Source: Mytilus galloprovincialis (taxonomy: Eukaryota; Mollusca; Bivalvia; Mytilida; Mytilidae). Taken from it: 64,000 nt of DNA. The notes under the pieces were generated by a model. That model was not told where the DNA came from and did not search any database. It was given only the letters and a program-made list of their open reading frames with translations. A program made the translations under genes and the position numbers. Where the stretch lies: assembly GCF_965363235.1 (NCBI RefSeq), contig NC_134846.1, positions 31,630,218 through 31,694,217 on the forward strand, read 5' to 3'. This document shows positions 55,906-64,000 of the stretch, in pieces. Each line of letters begins with the position of its first letter. The stretch's first letter is position 1.

Positions 55906-56060
55906 CATTTTTAAAATGAGCGGTGGCCATCTTGAAAAAATGAAAATTTTTGATGGCCAGCAGCTGATTTTTTTTAATTATCGTTTAGTCAACCTCTATA
56001 CCAAATTTCATGCTTGTATCACGATTTGCACAATTATCTCCATAATATCTCCCACTATAT

Positions 56061-56280
56061 TAGTTGTTATTTGCTTTGAACAAGCTGTATATAATTGCAA
56101 GTATTCTTAGGTCTAATATACTAAGTGTATTTTTTGTTGTGGGGATGTGTAGTTTAATACTCTGCCACATCCGGTTTGTGTTTTTGTTACTGTTTTTCTG
56201 CTTTGTATCGATCTGATGAGCCTTTTTTAAGGGGCGGCTTGAGCGCCCGTAAACATGTTCAAACCCGCCACCACTAGTAA
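56061..56280 (+). repeat. Family B tail, right part, resuming after the transposon
   Basis: TAGTTGTTATTTGCTTTGAA and CAAGCTGTATATAATTGC align with TAGTTGTGAGTGGTTTTGAA and onward at 25080. Further modules ending AACCCGCCACC are diverged. Confidence 0.7.
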
Positions 56281-57650
56281 CCCGAATTTAACTTGAACGG
56301 ACAAAAACGTGTTAACGCTATTTAAATGAGATTGATCGTTATTTGATAAAGATTGACAAAAATTAAAAATTATATTTAATTCATATCAATTCATATCAAT
56401 TCATTTTAACGCCAGTCAAATAGATTTCTCTGCGGTGAATCAATTGAAATCAAGTTGCTGGTTAGTTGCGTTAAACTAATAGGCCACGCCCCCGTTAAAC
56501 TATTTCAAACATCCATTAATTCGTTTTGAACATGGATGAGACCCGAGCTTTTTACAGGTAAATCACCCAAGCAAAACGACCTCGATGTATCTATCGTTTT
56601 TTGTTTCAAACTTTAAATGCGTATAGTCTTATTAAAGTCACATGCTTCACAATTTAAAACGTTGAAACGAATGAATAATACACGTATCATGTTCATATGT
56701 AAGGAATTAAAATAAAAACATTAAAATATATATGCACACGCGGTTTAAAAATGCAAAACTTGTGAATCTGTTGAAAAAAAAATAGTTAAATATATAACAT
56801 GATGGTTTTCTATATTGTACTCGTATTCAAATGTAGACACGGAAAACTATGTACACAAAAATTATTTATTGTGTACATAATTTAAATCGATGTATTTCAT
56901 ATTTTCGGCATTGACTGTAAAAAGTGCTTAAGTCCTTTATGAGTAAAATACAGAATTAAAAATAACTCTACCTTTTTTTTTAAATTTCTTTATTTTAGAA
57001 GTAAGCTTCTGGCCAAGTGTCACTGATTCTGTCGCAAATCATTTACTTCAATAACCAATCAATTGTATTCTGAAAGAAGTTGATTTGTTTTCTGTACGAA
57101 TACATTAAAAATATTTCTCACTGAACGTTATGTTTGCAATCGATGTTCAAATACAAATCTACAGTATCTATATGAAAGAGACTTAATAATATATTTTTTT
57201 TATTATTATTCTACACATGCATATTTGAAGGATCGAAATAATCAGTTCTACAAATGGGTGTTATTTTTAAAGACTTGAAACTTTACAATTATCAAGTGAA
57301 TCCATGAAATTTTTATCGACGCACAAAACTTTCATCGTGCATAGCTCATTTTCCGATTTAACGATCTTCTTACTTGTTCATTACATTCTAAAATTAAAAT
57401 CCTTCACAAATTGCAAAAACTTGTATTCTCCGGCTAGACTGCGCAAAAGATAAATCTTGCTTTGTTTGTGTATACACAATGTTTTGAAGGCCGATATCCA
57501 GTTTGGCTAAAAAAGAATTAATTTGCACCACAAGTTAATTACGCGAATTCTTTTTTTGCATAACTTTATCATAAAAACTGCAACATTCATTAGCGCCAAT
57601 AAAACAATCATTTAATTGCGCAAATATTATAGACTTCTTTTCAAATGTTT
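56281..57650. other. AT-rich spacer, nothing recognised
   Basis: No gene or repeat boundary recognised on either strand. CCACGCCCCC near 56483 is the only GC-rich spot. Confidence 0.45.
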
Positions 57651-57651
57651 C

Positions 57652-57742
57652 TTCTTAGTGCACTGAGGAGGTCCTTTTAGGTATTTTCATGTAGGTACAA
57701 AAATCGCAAACTGAAAGGGCCTCCTTAGTGCACTTAGACTGA
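57652..57742. mobile_element. Small foldback MITE, TTAGTGCACTGAGGAGG arms
   Basis: TTAGTGCACTGAGGAGGTCC is matched in inverted order by GGGCCTCCTTAGTGCACTTA. About 91 bp in all, with a 35-bp centre. Confidence 0.65.
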
Positions 57743-57932
57743 CAAAAAAAGTGCACTATGGACCTGATGGAAAGATAGAATTGACACAAAAAAACATAGC
57801 ATACGGAAGGAGAAGTACATAATTTTGAATTTTAGTAATTATAAAGTTATTCAACAGTTGAAGTAGGTATTCTAATGTTACATGTACGTGTAAATAGGTT
57901 AATAGTTTCGAGATAAATATGACACAATTAAT

Positions 57933-57966
57933 AAAATTGAGAATGGAAATGGGGAATGTGTCAAGT
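57933..57966 (-). repeat. Family A tail end fragment
   Basis: Only the terminal AAAATTGAGAATGGAAATGG and GGAATGTGTCAAG are present. Confidence 0.6.
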
Positions 57967-58844
57967 TTCATTTATTGGCGCAATTCATATAATAAAAAAA
58001 AGAGATGAGCGCGATTCAAAACTTTACAATATGACAAGTTACACCTAACCGTTTTGACAAATCAGTAAATTCTTCGCCCGGGGATATACACCTGCCAGTA
58101 ATCTACCTTCAGTAACTTTAAAATACCCAGCCGTGTCATTTCCGTATATTGTACATGTAGATAGCAAGTGTGATACATGTATATACACCAGAAATACCCA
58201 TTCAAGTGATTTTTAATTTCAGAAGAACTCCATATCGGGTACATACACATAAAATTACAATAATATGAAAAAATGTATTAATAAGTTCAAATGTTGTTTT
58301 GGTAAATGCACCTAGGTATGTATTTGTAAACTTATGTTAATTCGTTATTTCATGTCTCTTTCTTTTTTTTTGCTTCAATTAATTTTTTGTATCTTATAGA
58401 CTTATTCGTAAATCGAAAAAACTCACAAATCTGAATAGAATCATATGGCAATGAACATGTTGAATGATTTCTCTAACTCAAAACTAGTTATACATGTACA
58501 TGTAGATGCCTCTGAAATTATATTTTTCTCGTTGGGTTGCTTGTTCATTAATTGACGTTTACGATATATTCTAATGTTCAGTATTTGTGAAAACCGCTCA
58601 TTTATCAATTTTACAAGAAATATTATAATACTTGTAAGTCATGAACATTGAAGTTTAACTTTCTATCATTGTTTCGTATACGCACAAACATACAATAAAA
58701 TGAAACACTTTAAATCGGTTTAAATTATGCAATGCATTTTGAAAATATAGTTTTGAAAAACCGGATATTTTTGATTCATACTTTTTCTATCCCTTTTCTT
58801 AAAAATTAGGACACGTGTCACTGGTTAATATAGAATACAATTAA

Positions 58845-59010
58845 CGGTACCAATTTTCTTGCACTAGATGCGCATTTCGAAAATACATGTCTCTTCAGTG
58901 ATGCTCGAGGCCAAAATATATGAAATCAAAAGCAAATTTAATATAAAAGACGAAGAGCTATAATCCAAAAGGTCCAAAAGTATAGCCAAATTCGTGAAAG
59001 GAATACTAGT
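58845..59010 (+). repeat. Mollusc dispersed repeat, GATGCGCATTTCGA type
   Basis: Contains GCACTAGATGCGCATTTCGA, CTCTTCAGTGATGCTCG and ATAATCCAAAAGGTCCAAAA, a module series I recall as common in bivalve sequences. No coding region. Confidence 0.5.
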
Positions 59011-59205
59011 GAACCATGAATAATCCCAAACAACAAATTTGTGATTATATTTGGTTTGTCACACTTGCTTATATTATCAATATTATGTATTGTTTTCGGC
59101 TGAGACGACTACATGTATAAAATTTATAGTAGCCTCAGTTTTCGGCAATATTGAAACAAATTGAATATCCTTTGAATTGCTTCTTAAGTTATTTTAATAT
59201 ATATA

Positions 59206-60031
59206 CTGAGCCAAAAAAGTTTAGCAACAAAATTGTGAAATTTTGTTTTATTACAAAATCATAAAATTTAAACATATAATTTTAATAACACAAAAATGGA
59301 ATTATGATATGTCAGAAGCAACATGAATGTTTATCACTCACATTAATTAGGATTTTCTTTGTATGGAGAGCGGGAGGGTCAAAATGCTTAAATGAGTATA
59401 GTGTTTCTCAAAATCAATTTCTCAGCCATGCCCTTAGTGCACCAATGAAGGATTGACAGGAACACCAGCAACTTCCCTTAGTCAATGCAGTACTTTTTTA
59501 GCCGAAAAAAACTTGTCACGTGTTGACGTAAAGCGAAGGAAGCGCTCCTCCCTTGACGATAGTTTTTTCTTGTCTACGAGATATCGACCTATCCTATGCA
59601 GTTGTAATTTGTCGATATCTGTTTGTTAGTCTCTGAACTGTTGCCTAGTGCACATTAAATCGAGCCATGATGTCAACAACCCTCATTCCGGCATCAACCG
59701 TTTCAAGACCTTTCTGACTGTCATTTTCGGGGTGGCCTGGTTGACGCCCCAAGCAAATTTTTCAACGGTGTTTGTGTTTTTCTTACCAATGGTGTGTTTC
59801 TGAACGTTAGTGAAAAAGAATTTTTTAATATCGTTTTAAAATTACAGGTACAGAAGGTAAAACATCATTGACACGTGCAAAGCTTAAATGGCGCGAAATC
59901 AATCAGCAGGAAAAAAGTACGACTGTTACAGGTAAAACTAAGGATTATATCAATGATGTTTAAATATTTTTTTCCAAAAACAACAAAATAAAAATTATAA
60001 AAAAAAGTGTTGCTAAACCTTTTTGGCTCAG
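59206..60031 (-). mobile_element. Tc1/mariner element, internally deleted and decayed
   Basis: Ends CTGAGCCAAAAAAGTTTAGC and its inverted copy are embedded in TATATA on both sides, fitting a TA duplication. The minus strand holds a remnant of the transposase helix-turn-helix region (AGMRVVDIMARFNVH, TVQRLTNRYRQ) with in-frame stops, and a following piece (RFLRFTSTRDKFFSAKK) in another frame. The catalytic DDE part is missing. At about 826 bp it is shorter than a full element of about 1.3 kb. Confidence 0.8.
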
Positions 60032-60488
60032 TATATATACGGAAAAACAAGGTGGATATTTAATCATCGGCTCTTCGTGAAGTTTTCTTGTAGGTTAAAA
60101 GAAGGGGACAGTATACCTCTAAGTAATAAAACTTTAAGATTTGTATTCTTTAAATTGTATAACGTCTTAGTCTGGCTTTCTCTTCAATTTTTAGATTATA
60201 TTCAGAATCACGTTTTTATGCCAGATCTTTTATCATTTGTTAAATCAAAGACATGTAGTAGATATATTTTTTTTTAGACCAAAAAAACTATCATACGGTA
60301 TTCCACATGTACGGTGAATTAAATTATTGACAAGCATACCACATCTTCTTATATTCATTCGTTATTTGATGAAGATCTTCAACAAGCCTTAAAGGGATAA
60401 TTCGCGATTTTTCACTTTAAATAAATGATTTTGAAAATGAACTTATTGATAACTATACACTTTTTAATTCTAAATAATTATGTTTATC

Positions 60489-60520
60489 CAGAGACATATA
60501 ATTGTATTATATGTCTCTGG
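60489..60520. repeat. Perfect short palindrome CCAGAGACATATAAT
   Basis: CCAGAGACATATAAT, two bases, then its inverted copy. Similar to the one at 14205-14258. Confidence 0.6.
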
Positions 60521-60565
60521 AACAAGCATGTGCATACAATAATGCATGTATGTATACGCATGAGG

Positions 60566-60669
60566 TTCTCGCTACATTAAAGACCCGTAATTTAGGCCTT
60601 CCTCTTTTGTCTGCTCTATAGTCGGGTTTTTGTCTCTTTTACACATTCCTCATTTTCATTCTCAATTTT
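60566..60669 (+). repeat. Family A tail end fragment
   Basis: TCTCGCTACATTAAAGACCC, GTCGGGTTTTTGTCTC and TTCATTCTCAATTTTT are the last modules of tail A. Confidence 0.7.
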
Positions 60670-60899
60670 TGTAATATACGACGGTATATTGTTCCTGTAT
60701 CAAATACCATGTACATGTACATATATGAGGCTATGAAAGTAAGTTTACAGAAATAAAGATGATAGTGGAATAAGCACTTTAAATTACAGAATAAAGAGAT
60801 GAAAATATAAAGAATAGATTAAATGTTTCATGATTGCTTAACGCCCAGTTACAAATATTACACTCTACCCCTCCATCTTTTTGTCCATCCTATTTAAAA

Positions 60900-61080
60900 T
60901 GATTCTTATAGGAGGGTCTGAGTTGGGGGGGGGGGGGGGCTGTTTTTCTGTAAACATTTAATTTTCACCCCTTTTTTTTCTAATCTTCAAAAAATAAGTC
61001 TATTCTTTAAAAGTAATTTTTTACGCATTATTCTCTAATTTTTCCCCAGTTTTCTTTAATCTTTAAAAAAAAAAGTAAAA
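60900..61080. repeat. G tract and CTAATCTTCAAAA-type low-complexity block
   Basis: Contains a run of about 14 G near 60927-60940, followed by degenerate TTCTCTAATTTTT/TCTAATCTTCAAA units related to those at 61.86-62.04 kb. Confidence 0.45.
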
Positions 61081-61249
61081 ATCATTCTTTTAAATGAATG
61101 AGAACGGTGATTTCCAAACAACAGCAAGGCTTTCATTTGTTACTCAACAATGACGTGTTGGTGTGTATTGTTCTGCATGATTTAAGTGCTAGTTCTATGA
61201 AGTAACAAGTCCAAGTTTTCATCAGTTCTTTCCAGTGATTTTGACTACA

Positions 61250-61370
61250 CATAAGAAGATGCCAATGAGACAACTCTTCGAAGAGACCAAATGACACAGA
61301 AATTAACAACTATAGGTCACTGTACGGCATGCAACAATGAGCTAAAGCCAACCGCATAGTCAGATATAAA
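61250..61370 (-). repeat. Family B tail fragment
   Basis: AAGAAGATGCCAATGAGACA and TATAGGTCACTGTACGGCAT are tail B modules. It ends where the hAT-type MITE begins. Confidence 0.65.
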
Positions 61371-61676
61371 CAGGGGCGGATTCAGGCTTTTTGAAAGAGG
61401 GGCTGTAGTTTTGTAACGAGGGGAGCGAGGCGAAATTTTTTTTTTTGCCCCTTTTTAGGACTTAAAACATAAAATAAGTGAAATATGCACTTTTTAAACG
61501 GTTCCTGGCGTGGGGCATGCATATTTTGTAGTTGCTGGTAAGGTGTAAGGGTTGGACATTTTAGATGCTGCATCTCCCTATTAATTCACGAAGTCTAGTC
61601 TGATTAATCATTTAAAAAAAAGTCCAAGCAAAAGGGGAGGTGTACGCCCTCTACGCCCCCTCTGGATCCACCACTG
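61371..61676. mobile_element. hAT-type MITE, CAGGGGCGGATTCAGG ends
   Basis: Left end CAGGGGCGGATTCAGG and right end TCTGGATCCACCACTG are inverted. The 8-bp flanks GATATAAA and AATTTAAA differ at two bases. Same family as 35804-35936 with a longer interior. Confidence 0.65.
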
Positions 61677-61859
61677 AATTTAAAGCACGAGTAGAAGTAT
61701 CGGAAACCAGTTCATATTGACTGAATCCTATAGTCTGTTACCACGAAACCAAAAAAGGTTTACCAAGTTTGTTTTCACTTTTATCATATTTTTACAATGA
61801 TAACTTTGATAATTTTCTTTAAATTTTAAGAAGAGAAAATTCTGTTACCAGATAATGTT

Positions 61860-62040
61860 TAGCATTTTCTTTTATTAATCATTCAATAAAATTCAGGTAT
61901 CTTTTAGCGTTTTCTTTTATTGATCATTCAATGTTCATTATATTTTTAGACCACACATTTCTCTAATCTTTATTTTTTATGCCCATTATTCTCTAATCTT
62001 CATTTTTCAAGGGCATTATTCTCTAATCATTGAACCCCAT
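61860..62040. repeat. CATTATTCTCTAATCTT minisatellite
   Basis: Degenerate direct units of two themes: TTTTCTTTTATTGATCATTCA (twice) and CATTATTCTCTAATCTTCA (three times). Related to 8585-8705. Confidence 0.6.
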
Positions 62041-62061
62041 CCAAACCCTCTTTTTTTTATT

Positions 62062-62442
62062 ATGTTGTACATGTACTGTTATACCACTGATCGAGACTAG
62101 GGTGAGGATAGGGAGCCCGCTAACAATTTTAACCTCGCCACATTATTTATGTATGCGCCTGTCCCAAGTCAGGAGCCTGCAATTCAGTAGTTGTCGTTTG
62201 TTTATGTTTTACATATTTATTTTTCATTCATTTTTTTTTTGTTATATAAATAAGGCGGTTCGTTTTCTTGTTTGAATTGTTTTACAATGTCATATCAGGG
62301 CCTTTTATAGCTGACCATGCGGTATGGGCATTACTCATTGTTGAAGGCCGTACGGTGATCTATATTTGTTAATGTCTCTGTCATTTTGGTCTCTTGTGGA
62401 CTGTTGTCTAATTGGAAATCATACCACATCTTCTTTTTTATA
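62062..62442 (+). repeat. Family B tail
   Basis: ATACCACTGATCGAGACTAG, CTGTCCCAAGTCAGGAGCC, TATAAATAAGGCGGTTCG and GGCCGTACGGTGATCTATA are followed by CACATCTTCTTTTTTATA at the end. Confidence 0.75.
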
Positions 62443-63477
62443 TTCCTGTCCTTTTAAAATGCCCATTATAGACATATAATAATACATTAGGCTTAACATT
62501 TCAATTTATAAATATCAAATAGCGAAAAATTTATATATTTATTCAATAACGACAATGTTGTTGCAATAGATGCCAAAAACATCAACAATATTTTATTGAA
62601 AAGAAACGGCATTTTATTTCACTTGTTCTTAAATAAAAAGATGTTTCATTTCATTTGTTATATACGGACACTGTAAATTTTGAATGTAAATGAGTAAAAA
62701 TTTGTTTATATTTATATATTGTGTCTTATACGCGTCTCATTTATCTTTTTAAAGATTGATGCACACAATGCAAATGTTTAAATGTTTTGTTTAGTTCTGT
62801 GATTCTCATTTTATGTTTGTATGTGGTGAGACTTTAAAAAATAATAATAATGATAAAATATTGAATCTAAAAATATTCAGAAACTAGTAACTTTTCTTAA
62901 ATTTATACTTGAGTCAGAAAATTAAAACCAGCAGTGTCAAACATGTTTAACACTCAGCGGGCATTCGATATCATTGACATACTATATAGCACTAATTGCA
63001 ATATGTATACATGTACATATATTTTGGGCATCTTATCAGTAATCTCTCTATTGAAGATGTTGAAATATATGTATTATAATTATTCGCTTATTAGGCAAAT
63101 TCATATTCTACAAAGATATTTTCAATCATTTTAGTTTTGATAAAGACCATTACAAATAACTTATTTTGTCTAGTTTCCTGTTTGAGGATATTTGATTGAT
63201 AAAATTCAATAAACAATTTAAGGTTGTCGGGTAAATGTGGATTACGGATTAAGATGTTAGATGTCAAACTTGAATTAACAAACTAAGGTGAATTTAACCC
63301 GAATATGTAGTTTCTCTTCAACAGTGTTTTAATTCCAATTTCCTTATTTTCATTTAAACTAAATTAATTAGAATGAAAGAAAGATTCGAAACTAAAGATA
63401 GTCACAATTAAAAATATGTATTTTGAAAAAAAGACAAAAACCGCCAGATCATATCTGATTTAAATCCAGGGTCCGTA
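62443..63477. other. AT-rich spacer, nothing recognised
   Basis: No gene or repeat recognised; only short TA-rich runs and TACATGTACA palindromes. Confidence 0.45.
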
Positions 63478-63886
63478 TATGCATCTTCTGACTTCAGACT
63501 CAGACTTCTCTTGAACTGAATCTTAATGTGCGTATTGTTATGCGTTTACTTTTCTACTTGGCTAGAGGTATAGGGGGAGGTTGAGATCATAAACATGTTT
63601 GCGCCTGTTCCAAGTCAGGAGTCTCTGGCCTTTGTTAGTCTTGTATTATTTTAATTTTGGTTTCTTGTGTACAATTTGGAAATTAGTATGGCGTTCATTA
63701 TCACTGGACTATATATATATATATATAGTATATATTTGTTAAGGGGCCAACTGAAGGACGCCTCCGGGTGCGGGAATTTCTCGCTACATTGAAGACCTGT
63801 TGGTGACCTTCTGCTCAGTGTAGGTTTTTTTCTTTGGTCGGGTTGTTGTCTCTTTGACACATTCCTCATTTTCCATTCTCAATTTT
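63478..63886 (+). repeat. Family A tail, most complete isolated copy
   Basis: Runs from TATGCATCTTCTGACTTCAG through GGCTAGAGGTATAGGGGGAG, CAGGAGTCTCTGGCC, GGGGCCAACTGAAGGACGCC and GGTCGGGTTGTTGTCTC, ending CATTCTCAATTTTA. It contains no RT coding sequence, so it is a 5'-truncated retrocopy. Confidence 0.75.
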
Positions 63887-64000
63887 ACAATGGTACGTAA
63901 ATTAAGATTTTATTCGAAAAGACGGATTTTTCTACATGTTCTACATGTACCAAAAAAATGTACAACTATTGAATATTGTAAATGTTTAATGATGATACAT

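Larger units (their letters stand above)
52310..56057 (+). mobile_element. DNA transposon with long TIRs and nuclease-like orphan gene remnant (copy 2)
   Basis: Ends TAGTGGGAGATATTA and its inverted copy continue about 140 bp inward (GTGCAAAT, TGATACAAGCATGAAA, CTGCTGGCCAT, TTTTTTCAAGATGGCCAC). TAT flanks both ends (52307-52309 and 56058-56060). Outside them, the left and right host sequences together read as one uninterrupted family B tail, as seen intact at 24997-25742, so the empty site and 3-bp duplication are directly visible. The core CATGAAATTTGG is shared with the element at 3008-7162. The interior has two NRF1-like palindromes near the left end, a decayed plus-strand gene, and three tandem units of about 158 bp near the right end. 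Superfamily unassigned; Academ is the closest design I know. Confidence 0.85.

Overview
The window looks like nuclear DNA of a marine bivalve mollusc, most probably a mussel (Mytilus-like). The evidence is low gene density, AT-rich introns, spliced metazoan genes, and several dispersed repeat types I associate with bivalves: pearl/HINE-like elements with tandem cores, the repeat opening GTCCATAGTACACGG, and retroelement tails containing GGAGCCT-type modules. Species assignment is inference.

Five host genes can be supported. From left to right: (1) a minus-strand methyltransferase exon at 7.8-8.4 kb matching CSKMT/METTL12, the citrate-synthase lysine methyltransferase; (2) a minus-strand first coding exon at 19.3-19.7 kb for an unrecognised two-helix membrane protein, ending in a clean splice donor; (3) a complete five-exon minus-strand short-chain dehydrogenase at 25.9-29.5 kb of the RDH/17beta-HSD6/DHRS9 (SDR9C) type, with cofactor motif and Ser-Tyr-Lys triad intact; (4) head to head with it, 266 bp away, a three-exon plus-strand gene for a 93-residue protein resembling APC/C subunit ANAPC16; (5) the last five exons of a minus-strand GT92 (DUF23) glycosyltransferase at 41.8-51.2 kb, whose first exon is not found.

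Most of the rest is mobile DNA. The most notable items are two related DNA transposons, 3008-7162 and 52310-56057. Each has long terminal inverted repeats starting TAGT, is flanked by TAT on both sides, and carries a decayed piece of the same orphan protein family, known to me only as an uncharacterised protein of molluscs and cnidarians. The second copy carries the C-terminal half, with XPG/FEN-like nuclease motifs. It sits inside a retroelement tail, and a paralogous copy of that tail at 25.0 kb shows the uninterrupted empty site, which fixes the target duplication as TAT. The architecture is closest to Academ among superfamilies I know, but this is unproven.

Other mobile DNA includes two copies of a YLDD-type reverse-transcriptase element (1-677 and 21.9-24.7 kb, the latter split by a 444-bp foldback), a deleted Tc1/mariner, hAT-, Harbinger- and TTAA-type MITEs with readable target duplications, a 2.2-kb element with palindrome-rich ends, four pearl/HINE-like elements with tandem cores, and many retroelement 3' tails. 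The last GT92 intron holds a minisatellite whose unit aligns with the gene's own splice donor.

All boundaries were read by eye. Exon joins of the SDR, ANAPC16-like and GT92 genes are phase-consistent with AG/GT borders. Percent identities and copy numbers were not computed.
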